From assembly GCA_001298545.1 (NCBI GenBank), contig LJCX01000029.1, positions 682,001-746,000 of the forward strand: a DNA stretch of 64,000 nt, given 5' to 3'. The notes below the pieces were generated by a model that worked only from the letters and a program-made list of their open reading frames with translations, was not told where the DNA came from and did no database searches. How positions within the stretch are numbered: position 1 is the first letter of the stretch; each line of letters begins with the position of its first letter. Source of the stretch: Actinobacteria bacterium OV320 (GTDB taxonomy: Bacteria; Actinomycetota; Actinomycetes; Streptomycetales; Streptomycetaceae). Positions 50,887 to 59,253 of this stretch are shown here, piece by piece. Made by a program: the position numbers and the translations under genes.

Positions 50887-50920
50887 AGTGCGTACTTAGT
50901 AAGTTAGTGCATGCTTAGTA
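50887..50920. promoter_or_regulatory. 15-bp direct repeats between bfr and the Mo-oxidoreductase gene
   Basis: AGTGCGTACTTAGTA (50887-50901) and AGTGCATGCTTAGTA (50906-50920) repeat with a 19-bp period; each is partly self-complementary. They lie about 93 bp before bfr and 75 bp before the divergent gene, and look like a two-site operator. Confidence 0.5.
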
Positions 50921-50994
50921 GCAGTTGCCCGATTCGGGATATGCCCGGTCATGGCTGGTCATGTGCATCGTCCGGGGTCTGTCAGGATGGAGTC

Positions 50995-51627
50995 ATGGGT
51001 CAGCCGGTGGAGCGCGAATCTGGAGAAGAAGCAGTGTCCGAGCTTCCGCCGGGACAGCGACTTCAGCGGGGATGGCCCGTCACGCACTACGGCCCGGTGC
51101 CCAAGTTCCGGCCCGAGCGCTGGGAGTTCAGGGTCTTCGGCGCCACCGCCGACGGTGAGAAGCGCTGCTGGAACCACGAGGAGTTCACGGCCCTTCCGTA
51201 CGCGTCCGTCGTGGCCGATCTGCACTGCGTGACGAAGTTCAGCATGCTCGGCGCCGAGTGGGGCGGGATCCCGGCCCGCACCATCCTGGAGAGCGCTCCG
51301 CCCGCCCCGAACGTCACCCATGTGATGGTGTGGGCCGAGTACGGCTTCAGCTCGAATCTGCGCCTGGCCGACTTCGCCGCCGAGCGCACGATCTTCGCCA
51401 CCCACAAGGACGGCGAGCTGCTCACCGCCGAGCACGGCTTCCCGCTGCGGCTGGTCGTGCCGCACCTCTACGCCTGGAAGGGCCCCAAGTGGGTCCGCGG
51501 CGTCGAGTACATGACCGCCGACCGCCGTGGCTTCTGGGAGGAGCGCGGCTACCACAACCTCGGCGACCCGTGGAAGGAACAGCGCTACTCGTACCAGGAG
51601 GGGCCGGGCGACGGCCCGGAGCTCTGA
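50995..51627 (+). CDS. Sulfite-oxidase-like molybdopterin oxidoreductase
   Basis: A 210-residue protein made of the molybdopterin-binding fold alone (SUOX/YedY family), without haem or dimerisation domains. The Mo-ligand cysteine is in DLHCVTKFSM, and GLTSPL-like FSSNLRLADF and FPLRLVVPHLYAWKGPKWV are family blocks. It has no twin-arginine signal, so it is cytoplasmic, unlike YedY. The substrate is unknown. Start ATG at 50995 with a weak GGATGGAG site. Confidence 0.85.
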   Translation: MGQPVERESGEEAVSELPPGQRLQRGWPVTHYGPVPKFRPERWEFRVFGATADGEKRCWNHEEFTALPYASVVADLHCVTKFSMLGAEWGGIPARTILESAPPAPNVTHVMVWAEYGFSSNLRLADFAAERTIFATHKDGELLTAEHGFPLRLVVPHLYAWKGPKWVRGVEYMTADRRGFWEERGYHNLGDPWKEQRYSYQEGPGDGPEL

Positions 51628-51652
51628 CTCTCCCCCGGACTCCGAACTCCCC

Positions 51653-51703
51653 GGAACTCTGCTCTCCCTGGAACTCTGCTCTCCCCGGAACTCTGCTCTC
51701 CCG
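51653..51703. repeat. 17-bp tandem repeat between convergent genes
   Basis: Three copies of GGAACTCTGCTCTCCC plus one base, starting at 51653, 51670 and 51687, just after the Mo-oxidoreductase stop. No inverted repeat; probably a slippage tract. Confidence 0.75.
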
Positions 51704-51711
51704 GTACGGCG

Positions 51712-52590
51712 TCAGCCGTCCCGGAGCTTCTTCAGCCGCTCCACGTCCGCCGCGTGCCCTTCCTTGCCGCCGGGCGTCTCGATGATCAGCGGTACGCCCG
51801 CGGTGGCCGGGTGGGTCATCAGTGCCCGGAACGGGTCCTCGCCGATGTGACCCGCGCCGATGTTCTCGTGCCGGTCCTTGTGGGCGCCGACCACGTCCTT
51901 GGAGTCATTGGCGTGGATCAGCTTCAGCCGGCCCTCGCCGACCGTGTCCACCAGCAGATCGAGGGTCTGGTGCATACCGGCCGGGCCGGTCAGATCGTGC
52001 CCGGCCGCGAAGATGTGGCAGGTGTCGAGGCAGACGCCCAGCTTGGGATGGGCGTCCAGCGCCTCGAAGTACGGCCCGAAGTCCCAGGTCCGGGAGCAGA
52101 GCGAGGCGCCCTGGCCGGCGGTGGACTCGAGCAGCAGGAACGGGTCGTCGTCGTGGGTCAGCTCGTCCAGCAGCGGCAGCAGGTACTCCCGCACCTGCTT
52201 CAGCGCCACCGACCGGTCGCGCCCGCCCGTCGCGCTCCCCGTGTGCACGACCACGCCCAGGGCGCCGATCTCCCGCCCGCGGCGCAGCGAGTGCCGCATC
52301 GACTCCACCGACCTCTCGGCCGTCGCCTCGGTGTGCGAGCCGAAGTTGATCAGGTACGGCGCGTGCACGTAGGCCGGGACCGACCGCGTCGCGCACGCCT
52401 CCCGGAAGGCCTCGTCCTGTCGCGGGTTGCCGACCGGAGTGGCCCAGCCGCGCGGGTTGGCGACGAAGACCTGGACCGTCTCGGCGTCGAGGTCGTGCGC
52501 GTACGACATGCCCACGTCGTGCAGACCGCCGGCCACGGGGACGTGACCGCCGATGGGGTTGCGGGAGGGGAGGGGGGCTGGAGAACTCAC
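51712..52590 (-). CDS. nfo: Endonuclease IV (apurinic/apyrimidinic endonuclease Nfo)
   Basis: A 292-residue TIM-barrel DNA repair enzyme that cuts 5' to abasic sites using three zinc ions. Metal-binding motifs appear in order: YVHAPYLINFGSH, LLLESTAGQG, CLDTCHIFAAGHDL, HANDSKD and the KDRHENIGAGHIG loop, then LIIETPG. The GTG start at 52590 lacks a clear ribosome site. Downstream of the PASTA kinase gene in the opposite sense of neither: both are on this strand but are separated by 46 bp with no shared function evident. Confidence 0.92.
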   Translation of the reverse strand: MSSPAPLPSRNPIGGHVPVAGGLHDVGMSYAHDLDAETVQVFVANPRGWATPVGNPRQDEAFREACATRSVPAYVHAPYLINFGSHTEATAERSVESMRHSLRRGREIGALGVVVHTGSATGGRDRSVALKQVREYLLPLLDELTHDDDPFLLLESTAGQGASLCSRTWDFGPYFEALDAHPKLGVCLDTCHIFAAGHDLTGPAGMHQTLDLLVDTVGEGRLKLIHANDSKDVVGAHKDRHENIGAGHIGEDPFRALMTHPATAGVPLIIETPGGKEGHAADVERLKKLRDG

Positions 52591-52636
52591 CCGGTCAGGG
52601 TGTCATGCTCCGCGCACCGCCCCGGCACCCGCCCGG

Positions 52637-54577
52637 TCACCGGATGGTGATCGTGATCGTCGATCCCTTGGGCGCGGTGTCGCCGCCGTCCACGGACTGG
52701 CTCTTCACGGTGTCGCCGAAGAGCCCGAGCAGCCCCCGGTCCTCCTCGACCTCGAACCCGGACTGCTCCAGGAGTGACTTGGCGTCGTCGACGCTCGCCC
52801 CGACCACGTCCGGGACCTCGACCATCTCCGGTCCCTTGGACACCGTCAGCGTCACCGTGTCGCCCTCGGCGGCCTCGGCGCCCTCCTCCGGGGTCTGCGT
52901 CGCGACCCGGCCCTTGTCGAACTCGGAGTTGACCTGCTCGGTGGCGACCTTCACCTTCAGACCGGCCTCCTGCAGCTCGGCCCTGGCGTCGTTCAGGGCA
53001 TCGCCGGTGACGTCCGGGATGTCGATGGGGGCGCCCTTGCTGACCACGATCGACACCGCCGTGCCCGCGCGGCGCTTCGTGCCCGCCTCCGGGTCGGTGC
53101 TGATCACGAAGCCCTTGATGACGTCCTCGCTGAACTCCTGGGAGACCAGGCCCGGCTCCAGGCCGTCCGCCTTCAGCAGCTCCTCGGCCTTGTCCTGCCG
53201 GGAGCCCGTCACATCCGGCACCTTCACGATCTCCGGGCCGTCGGAGACGGTGAGCGTCACGGAGTCGTGCTTGCGGATCCGGGCGCCCGGATCGGGGTCG
53301 GTGTCCATGACGGTGCCGCGCTTCACGGTGTCGCTGTGCTGGTGCCGCACCTTGCCGACCTCGAGGCCGGCGGCCTCCAGTCGTGTTCTGGCCTCCGCCT
53401 CCTTCTGCGTCAGCACCGCGGGGACCTTGGTGAACTGGCCGGAGTTGATGTACCAGACACCGGCGCCCACGCCGAACACCAGCAGGACGGCGGCGACGAG
53501 CGCGAGCACCCCGCGCCGCGGCCGCGCGGTCCGGCGCCGGGGCGGCAGGGGCGGCCCGCTCTGGAAGCGGGAGGTGCGGTTGAGCGGGTCCTCGCCGTCG
53601 GCGGGGTCGTCGTCGTTGACGGGCAGCGGACGGGGCACGGTGAGCGAGCGCGGGATCACGCTCGTCCGGTCCTCGGCGTTGTCGTGTCCCGCGGAGACGG
53701 CCTGCGGCGGCATCGCGTCCAGCTGGTCCGCGCTGAGCGGAGCACGCGCCTCCCGTACCAGTCCGAGCAGCGCGACGGCGTCGTACGGCCGGACCTCGGG
53801 GGTGCGGGCGGTGGCCGACGCCACGAGCTCGTCCAGCTCGAAGGCCATCCCGGGGACGAGGGCCGACGGCGGCGGAACGTCCTCGTGGAGGTGCTTGTAG
53901 AGCACGATCGCGGGGGAGTCGCCGTCGTGAGGTTTCTCACCGGTGAGCATCTCGTAGAGCACCACCCCGCACGCGTACACGTCGACGCGGGGGTCGGCGG
54001 CGCCGGGCTGCTCGATCTGCTCGGGGGCGAGATAGGCGACGGTGCCGAGCACGGCTCCCGTGGTGCTGGTCACGGTGTCCACGGACCGCACCAGCCCGAA
54101 GTCCGCGACCTTGACCCGCCCGTCGTCCCCTATGAGGACGTTCTCGGGCTTCATGTCCCGGTGCACGAACCCGGCCCGGTGCGCGGCGCCGAGCGCGGCC
54201 AGCACGGGCTCCAGGATGTCGAGCGCGGCCCGCGGCTGGAGCGCCCCGCGCTCCCGCAGCACGTCACGCAGCGTGCACCCGGCGATGTACTCCATGGCGA
54301 GATAGACGTACGACCCGTCGGCACCCTGATCGAACACCTGAACGACATTCGGGTGGGCGAGCCGGGCGACCGACTTCGCCTCCCGGATGAACCGCTCGAC
54401 GAACGCCCCGTCGGCGGCGAGCGCCGGGTGCATCACCTTGAGCGCGAGCACGCGGTCCAGGCGGGTGTCCACGGCCCGGTAGACCGTGGCCATCCCGCCG
54501 ACCGCGATCCGCGCCTCTACGCGATACCGGCCGTCGAGCAGCTGCCCGACCAGAGGGTCCTGAAGGGTCGTGTCCAC
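52637..54577 (-). CDS. PASTA-domain Ser/Thr protein kinase (PknB/PknL-like)
   Basis: A 646-residue receptor kinase. The kinase domain (about 15-280) has AVGGMATVY, ALKVM, HRDMKPEN, DFG and APEQIE motifs. A linker with Thr-rich sites leads to one helix (GVLALVAAVLLVFGVGAGVW, about 385). Four PASTA repeats follow (VPAVLTQKEAEARTR; VPDVTGSRQDKAEEL; IPDVTGDALNDARAE; VPDVVGASVDDAKSL), which bind peptidoglycan fragments. The GTG at 54577 has TACACT 7 nt upstream and no ribosome site. Order suggests PknL, whose mycobacterial partner Rv2175c has a homologue at 58811. Confidence 0.92.
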   Translation of the reverse strand: MDTTLQDPLVGQLLDGRYRVEARIAVGGMATVYRAVDTRLDRVLALKVMHPALAADGAFVERFIREAKSVARLAHPNVVQVFDQGADGSYVYLAMEYIAGCTLRDVLRERGALQPRAALDILEPVLAALGAAHRAGFVHRDMKPENVLIGDDGRVKVADFGLVRSVDTVTSTTGAVLGTVAYLAPEQIEQPGAADPRVDVYACGVVLYEMLTGEKPHDGDSPAIVLYKHLHEDVPPPSALVPGMAFELDELVASATARTPEVRPYDAVALLGLVREARAPLSADQLDAMPPQAVSAGHDNAEDRTSVIPRSLTVPRPLPVNDDDPADGEDPLNRTSRFQSGPPLPPRRRTARPRRGVLALVAAVLLVFGVGAGVWYINSGQFTKVPAVLTQKEAEARTRLEAAGLEVGKVRHQHSDTVKRGTVMDTDPDPGARIRKHDSVTLTVSDGPEIVKVPDVTGSRQDKAEELLKADGLEPGLVSQEFSEDVIKGFVISTDPEAGTKRRAGTAVSIVVSKGAPIDIPDVTGDALNDARAELQEAGLKVKVATEQVNSEFDKGRVATQTPEEGAEAAEGDTVTLTVSKGPEMVEVPDVVGASVDDAKSLLEQSGFEVEEDRGLLGLFGDTVKSQSVDGGDTAPKGSTITITIR

Positions 54578-54714
54578 GCAGGTGAGTGTACGAGCCGCCG
54601 CTGACACCTCCGCCGGTTCCGCCGCGATCGCAGCGCGACTGGAGCCGACCTGTGACGCAACCCACGGGTCCCGCGACTCCCGTATCCGGAGACCGGACGG
54701 TAGCGCGGCGGAGC

Positions 54715-55509
54715 TCAGAACGCGGGGCGCTCGGGGTCCAGCACGGCCCGGCCCTCCACGGGCGAGGACGCCTCCGCGAAGTAGCGGGGCGGGATCCGTC
54801 CGGCGAGCCGGGCCAGCCTTCCCGCCTCGACGCCGGCCCGCATGGCCGACGCCATCCGCTCGGGGTCGCGCGCCCGCGTCACCGCCGACGCCAGCATCAC
54901 CCCGGCGCACCCCAGCTCCATCGCCAGCGCCACGTCCGAGGCGGTGCCCGCCCCCGCGTCCAGGATCACCGGCACGCGCGCGTGCTCGACGATCAGCCGG
55001 AAGTTGTGCGGGTTGCGGATGCCCAGCCCGGAGCCGATCGGTGAGCCCAGCGGCATCACCGCCGCGCATCCCACGTCCTCCAGCTTCCTGGCCAGCACCG
55101 GATCGTCGTTCGTGTACGGCAGCACCGTGAACCCGTCGTCCACCAGCGTCTCCGCCGCCTCCAGCAGCTCGATCGGGTCCGGCAGCAGCGTGCGCTCGTC
55201 GGCGACGACCTCCAGCTTGATCAGATCGGTGCCCAGCGCCTCCCGCGCGAGCCGGGCCGTCAGCACGGCCTCCCCGGCGGTGAAACAGCCCGCCGTGTTC
55301 GGCAGCACCCGGATACCGAGCCGCTCCAGCACCGACAGCACGGAACCGTGCACCGAGGGGTCCACCCGGCGCATCGCGACCGTCGTCAGCTCGGTCCCGG
55401 ACGCCACCAGCGCCCGCTCCAGCACCTCCAGGCTGGGCGCACCCCCCGTGCCCATGATCAGCCGGGACGAGAAGGACCTGCCCGCGAGGACGAAGGGATC
55501 GTCGGCCAT
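54715..55509 (-). CDS. thiG: Thiazole synthase ThiG
   Basis: A 264-residue TIM-barrel enzyme that builds the thiazole ring of thiamine from deoxyxylulose phosphate, dehydroglycine and ThiS-thiocarboxylate. Family blocks: GRSFSSRLIMGTGG, the Schiff-base lysine in LIKLEVVAD, GCAAVMPLGSPIGSG, VILDAGAGTASDVALAMELG and AVTRARDPERMA. ATG start, 3 bp after thiS. Last gene of the thiO-thiS-thiG operon under a TPP riboswitch. Confidence 0.95.
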   Translation of the reverse strand: MADDPFVLAGRSFSSRLIMGTGGAPSLEVLERALVASGTELTTVAMRRVDPSVHGSVLSVLERLGIRVLPNTAGCFTAGEAVLTARLAREALGTDLIKLEVVADERTLLPDPIELLEAAETLVDDGFTVLPYTNDDPVLARKLEDVGCAAVMPLGSPIGSGLGIRNPHNFRLIVEHARVPVILDAGAGTASDVALAMELGCAGVMLASAVTRARDPERMASAMRAGVEAGRLARLAGRIPPRYFAEASSPVEGRAVLDPERPAF

Positions 55510-55512
55510 GGC

Positions 55513-55797
55513 TCAGCCCCCCTGGACCGCGGTGAGGACTTCCACCCGGTCACCGTCGCGCAGCGCCGTGGACGGCCACTGCGCGCGCGGGACGACGGTC
55601 TCGTTGAGCGCTGCGGCCACCCCGGAGGGCGCCGGCGTCAGGGACCGTACGACGCTGTCGAGGGCCGTACCGGCGGCGAACTCGCGCCGCTCTCCGTTCA
55701 CCGAGACATGCACGGGGGCGTTCTCCCGGGCGGTTTCCCCGGCGTTTTCCTGGGCGTTCTCCTGGGCGTTCTCCTGGGCGTTCTCCTGGGCGTTCAT
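55513..55797 (-). CDS. thiS: Sulfur carrier protein ThiS with repeat-bearing N-terminal extension
   Basis: A ubiquitin-like sulfur carrier ending in the required Gly-Gly (VLTAVQGG). The normal ThiS fold begins at HVSVNGERREF, so there are 28 extra residues if translation begins at the ATG at 55797, whose codon overlaps the thiO stop (ATGA). The extension is (NAQE)x4 then NAGETARENAP. Translation could instead begin at GTG 55713 (66 residues, normal length), with GGGAG 9 nt upstream. The repeats contain CAGGAG each. Coupling to thiO favours the long form; protein data are needed to decide. Confidence 0.88.
   Translation of the reverse strand: MNAQENAQENAQENAQENAGETARENAPVHVSVNGERREFAAGTALDSVVRSLTPAPSGVAAALNETVVPRAQWPSTALRDGDRVEVLTAVQGG
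55747..55794. repeat. 12-bp tandem repeat at the 5' end of thiS
   Basis: Four copies of CTCCTGGGCGTT (plus strand), the last with one change. On the coding strand each copy is AACGCCCAGGAG, giving NAQE and an SD-like CAGGAG. Confidence 0.9.
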
Positions 55798-56960
55798 GCG
55801 GGCTGCTCCGAGAGTGCGTCGGCGCCGAAGCGCCGGGGTGTGAAGGGACGGGCCTCGTCCGGGAGCTCCCCGGTGGCCAGGGCGTGCGCCATCGCGTCAC
55901 CCGTCACCGGCGTCAGCAGCACGCCGTTGCGGTAGTGGCCGGTGGCCAGCAGCAACCCCGCCAGCTCCGTCGGCCCGAGCAGCGGCGCGTTGTCCGGGGA
56001 CCCGGGCCGCAGCCCCGCGCGCGTCTCCGTGAGCGGCAGCTCGGTGATCCCGGGGACCAGCTCATGGGCGTCGCGGAGCAACTCGTACACGCCCCCCGCC
56101 GTCACCGTGGTGTCCCAGCCCAGCTCCTCGCTGGTGGCGCCCACGACCAGCTCGCCGTTCTCCCGGGGGACCAGATAGACCTGGCTGCCACGCACCACGG
56201 CCCGCACGGTCCGGCTCAGGAACGGCGCGTACCGCGACGGCACGGTCAGCCGCAGCACCTGGCCCTTCACCGGCCGTACGGGGGGCAGCACGTCCTGCGG
56301 CACCCCCGCGAGCCGTCCGCTCAGGCTGCCGCCTGCGAGCACCACCTGCCCAGCCTCCAGGGCCGTGCCGTCCGGCGTGACGACCCCCGCGGCACGCTCG
56401 CCCACGACGGACAGCCGCTCGGCCCGTACGCGGTGGAAGGCCACCCCGGCCCGCTCGCACGCGGCCACCAGCGCCGCGGTCAGCCGCCGGGGGTCGATCT
56501 GGTGGTCGCCGTCGACCCGCAGCCCGCCCCGCACCCCGGGCGCCAGCAGGGGCTCCAGGCGCCGGCACTCCCGCCCGGACAGCCACTCCGACTCCAGCCC
56601 CGACTGCTGCTGAAGTGCGTGCAGTTCGCGCAGATGGGCGCGGTCGTCGGAGTCCAGCGCGACCGCGAGCGTGCCGCAGCGCCCGTAGCCGAGGTCGTGC
56701 CCGGTCAGCTCCGTCAGCTCGGCGACGAACTCCGGATAGCGGCGGGCGGGGGCCAGGTTGAGGCCGAGCAGGGTCTGCTCGCCGTGGTGCAGTTCCGTGA
56801 CGGCGGCCAGCATCCCGGCCGCCACCAGGGCGGCCCCGCCGCCCGGTGCCGGGTCGACCACCGCCGTGGCGAAGCCGCGCTGCGCGGCCCGCCAGGCCGT
56901 GACAAGGCCGATGATCCCGCCCCCGATGACGAGGACGTCTGACGTACGTGGAGACGACAT
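55794..56960 (-). CDS. thiO: Glycine oxidase ThiO
   Basis: A 388-residue FAD enzyme that oxidises glycine to dehydroglycine for ThiG. It begins with the dinucleotide-binding motif VIGGGIIGLVTAWRAAQRG and has DAO-family blocks VLAGGSLSGRLAG and GLRPGSPDNAPLLGP, with ATGHYRNGVLL near the end. ATG start; the ribosome site AGGGAGG sits in the 3' edge of the TPP riboswitch, so ligand binding could hide it. First gene of thiO-thiS-thiG. Confidence 0.93.
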   Translation of the reverse strand: MSSPRTSDVLVIGGGIIGLVTAWRAAQRGFATAVVDPAPGGGAALVAAGMLAAVTELHHGEQTLLGLNLAPARRYPEFVAELTELTGHDLGYGRCGTLAVALDSDDRAHLRELHALQQQSGLESEWLSGRECRRLEPLLAPGVRGGLRVDGDHQIDPRRLTAALVAACERAGVAFHRVRAERLSVVGERAAGVVTPDGTALEAGQVVLAGGSLSGRLAGVPQDVLPPVRPVKGQVLRLTVPSRYAPFLSRTVRAVVRGSQVYLVPRENGELVVGATSEELGWDTTVTAGGVYELLRDAHELVPGITELPLTETRAGLRPGSPDNAPLLGPTELAGLLLATGHYRNGVLLTPVTGDAMAHALATGELPDEARPFTPRRFGADALSEQPA

Positions 56961-56969
56961 GGGCGTCCA

Positions 56970-57060
56970 GCCCCTCCCTTCGCCGGCATGACCCGGATCA
57001 GGTTCGACGGTCGGAGGCCGCCAGCCTCCCTCTCAGCCCGGTGCGTCCGGACTCCCGCGT
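56970..57060 (-). promoter_or_regulatory. TPP riboswitch (THI element)
   Basis: On the minus strand the conserved blocks run CGGGAGTCCGG, GGGCTGAGAGGGAGGC, then CCGTCGAACCTGATC and CGGGTCATGCCGGCG, followed by AAGGGAGG. These are the THI-box core (CUGAGA and ACCUGAUC). It lies directly upstream of thiO and overlaps its ribosome site, consistent with translational control. Confidence 0.95.
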
Positions 57061-57120
57061 GTGCTCTAGGTTGGCCACCCTAGCCCGTGGTCCGGCGCCT
57101 CTGTAAGGGAGCCTTTCGTC

Positions 57121-57471
57121 ATGCCCCGCTCGTTGGACGGCCTCGTCCTCGCGCCCGTCGCCGACCAGGCCCCGGGCCAGGTCGGCACCCGCACCCGCTT
57201 CACGTACCACGAACGCGGCGGCGAGATCTGGGCGGAGTACGCGGGCGGCGATGTCGTACGCGGGCATCTGGTGGGTACCCGGGAGGGGGACCGGCTCGAC
57301 TTCCGGTACGTACAGCTCAAGCACGACGGGACGACGTCCTCGGGGCACTGCGTCTCGATGGTCGTGGAGCTCGGTGACGGACGGGTGCGGCTCGAGGAGA
57401 GCTGGGCGTGGGAGTCGCAGGAGGGCAGCGGCACCAGCGTTGTGGAGCAGGTCACGGCGCACGACGGCTGA
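57121..57471 (+). CDS. Small conserved protein, beta-rich, unknown function
   Basis: A 116-residue soluble protein dominated by short strands (TRTRFTYHERGGEIWAEYAG, GDRLDFRYVQLKHDG, GRVRLEESWAWES), suggesting a small beta-barrel (lipocalin-like). It has no signal or membrane segment. ATG with AAGGGA upstream. It is divergent from the thiamine operon and 32 bp before the flavoprotein gene. Similar proteins have been labelled with unrelated enzyme names, and I would not assign a function. Confidence 0.7.
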   Translation: MPRSLDGLVLAPVADQAPGQVGTRTRFTYHERGGEIWAEYAGGDVVRGHLVGTREGDRLDFRYVQLKHDGTTSSGHCVSMVVELGDGRVRLEESWAWESQEGSGTSVVEQVTAHDG

Positions 57472-57503
57472 CTGACGATTCGTCAGCCGCCTAAGGTGAT
57501 CAG

Positions 57504-58751
57504 GTGAGCGAGCAGAGGCAGGAAGAAGGCGGTCCGTCCGGGCGGCGCGTGGTGGTCGTCGGCGCGGGCATGGCCGGGGTGCAGACCGCCGTGGCCCTGC
57601 GTGAGCAGGGCTTCGACGGCACGGTGACGCTGATCGGCGCGGAGCCCCACCAACCCTACGACCGGCCCCCGCTGTCCAAGGCCGTCCTGCTCGGCAACGC
57701 CGAGGGCTCCGCCTTCGACGTGGACTTCGAGGGCCTCGGCATCGAGCTGGTGCTCGGCCGCGAGGTCGGCGGCCTGCGCCCCGCCGACCACGAGCTGGAC
57801 ACCGAGGCCGGGCCCGTCCCCTACGACGTCCTCGTCCTCGCCACCGGCGCCGAACCGATCCGGCTGCCCGGCGCCGAGGGCGTGCCCGGCGTGCACCTGC
57901 TGCGCACCCTGGACGACGCCGAACGGCTGCGGCCCGTACTCGCCCGGCAGCACGACATCGTGGTCGTCGGCGCCGGCTGGATCGGCGCCGAGTTCGCCAC
58001 GGCGGCGCGGGAGGCCGGCTGCGCGGTCACCGTCGTCGAGGCCGCCGGCCGGCCGCTGGCCGGGGCCCTGCCCGCCGAGGTCGCCGCCCCGATGGCCGCC
58101 TGGTACGCCGACAGCGGCATCGAGCTGCGCACCCACGCGCGCGTGGAGCGCGTCGAGCCCGGTGCGGTCGTCCTGGAGGACGGCTCCCGGCTACCCGCGG
58201 GCGCCGTCGTGGTGGGCATCGGCGCTCGCCCCGCCACCGCATGGCTGGCCGGCTCCGGCGTCGCGCTCGGCGCCCACCGCGAGGTCGTGGCCGACGTCCA
58301 TCTGCGGACCTCCGTGCCCGATGTGTACGCGGTCGGCGACTGCGCCTCCTTCCCATCGGGGCGGTACGGCGAGCGGCTCCTCGTGCATCACTGGGACAAC
58401 GCCCTCCAGGGACCGCGCACGGTCGCGACGAACATCGTCGGCGCCGCCACCGACGAACCCCTGGCCGTCTACGACCCCGTCCCGTACTTCTGGTCCGAGC
58501 AGTTCGGCCGCTTCGTCCAGTACGCCGGACACCACGCCGACGCCGACCGTGTGCTGTGGCGCGGCGACCCGTCGGGACCCGCCTGGTCGGTGTGCTGGCT
58601 GCGCGGGGACCGGCTGGTCGCCCTGCTGGCCGTGGGCCGGGCGCGCGACCTCGCCCAGGGCAAGCGGCTGATCCAGGCGGGCACGCCCATGAACCCCCGG
58701 CTCCTCGCGGACCCGGCGAGGCCTTTGAAGGCGGCGACGGCGGTGGCCTGA
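57504..58751 (+). CDS. FAD/NAD(P)-dependent ferredoxin-reductase-like oxidoreductase
   Basis: A 415-residue flavoprotein of the rubredoxin/putidaredoxin reductase type. The first motif VVVVGAGMAGVQTAVALRE binds FAD; the second, IVVVGAGWIGAEFATAARE, binds NAD(P)H; DVYAVGDCASFP closes the FAD site, and HHWDNALQGPR follows. It lacks the CxxC of thioredoxin-reductase-like members. The electron acceptor is unknown. GTG at 57504 has TAAGGT exactly 6 nt upstream and no ribosome site, suggesting a leaderless message. Confidence 0.87.
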   Translation: MSEQRQEEGGPSGRRVVVVGAGMAGVQTAVALREQGFDGTVTLIGAEPHQPYDRPPLSKAVLLGNAEGSAFDVDFEGLGIELVLGREVGGLRPADHELDTEAGPVPYDVLVLATGAEPIRLPGAEGVPGVHLLRTLDDAERLRPVLARQHDIVVVGAGWIGAEFATAAREAGCAVTVVEAAGRPLAGALPAEVAAPMAAWYADSGIELRTHARVERVEPGAVVLEDGSRLPAGAVVVGIGARPATAWLAGSGVALGAHREVVADVHLRTSVPDVYAVGDCASFPSGRYGERLLVHHWDNALQGPRTVATNIVGAATDEPLAVYDPVPYFWSEQFGRFVQYAGHHADADRVLWRGDPSGPAWSVCWLRGDRLVALLAVGRARDLAQGKRLIQAGTPMNPRLLADPARPLKAATAVA

Positions 58752-58810
58752 GCGCCTGCTCGGACCGGCCCGGTTTCCGACTGTCAGCGGCAGATGGCAG
58801 GCTTGTTCCC

Positions 58811-59176
58811 GTGACCGAGATTGACGCAAAGACCGATGCTCTCGTCCCCGCCTGGCTCACCGTGCCCGACATCGCGGAGATGCTCGATGTCGACGTGATC
58901 CGCGTCCGGCAGCTGATCAAGGACGGCCAGCTCATCGCCGTACGCCGAGGCGAGAACCGCGCGCTGCACATCCCCGCCGCCTTCATCGACGAGGACAAGG
59001 TGGTGAAGGGCCTGGTCGGGACCCTGACCCTGCTGCGGGACGACGGCTTCAAGGACGAAGAGATGCTCGAGTGGCTCTTCACCCCCGACCCGAGCCTGCC
59101 CGGCACCCCCGCGCAGGCCCTGAGTGAGAATCGCGGCACGGAGGTGAAGCGCCGCGCCCAGGCGCTCGCCGTCTGA
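58811..59176 (+). CDS. Rv2175c-type DNA-binding protein
   Basis: A 121-residue protein with an N-terminal winged HTH of the excisionase/MerR type (WLTVPDIAEMLDVDVIRVRQ) and a C-terminal dimerisation part (LLRDDGFKDEEMLEWLF). In mycobacteria the homologue Rv2175c binds DNA and is phosphorylated by PknL on an N-terminal threonine. The start here, MTEIDAKTDAL, also has Thr residues, and the PASTA kinase lies 4.2 kb away, so a similar kinase-substrate pair is plausible. GTG at 58811; no clear ribosome site. Confidence 0.8.
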   Translation: MTEIDAKTDALVPAWLTVPDIAEMLDVDVIRVRQLIKDGQLIAVRRGENRALHIPAAFIDEDKVVKGLVGTLTLLRDDGFKDEEMLEWLFTPDPSLPGTPAQALSENRGTEVKRRAQALAV

Positions 59177-59253
59177 CCCGCGTATTCGGACCGACACACG
59201 CGGTGTACGGGGGCGCCCGCTCCCGTACGCCACCGCACTGGGGGGACCTTCGT

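Noticed and set aside
51653..51703. Three 17-bp repeats as a CRISPR or iteron set
   Set aside because: Units are directly joined, no spacers, no replication gene nearby; likely slippage.
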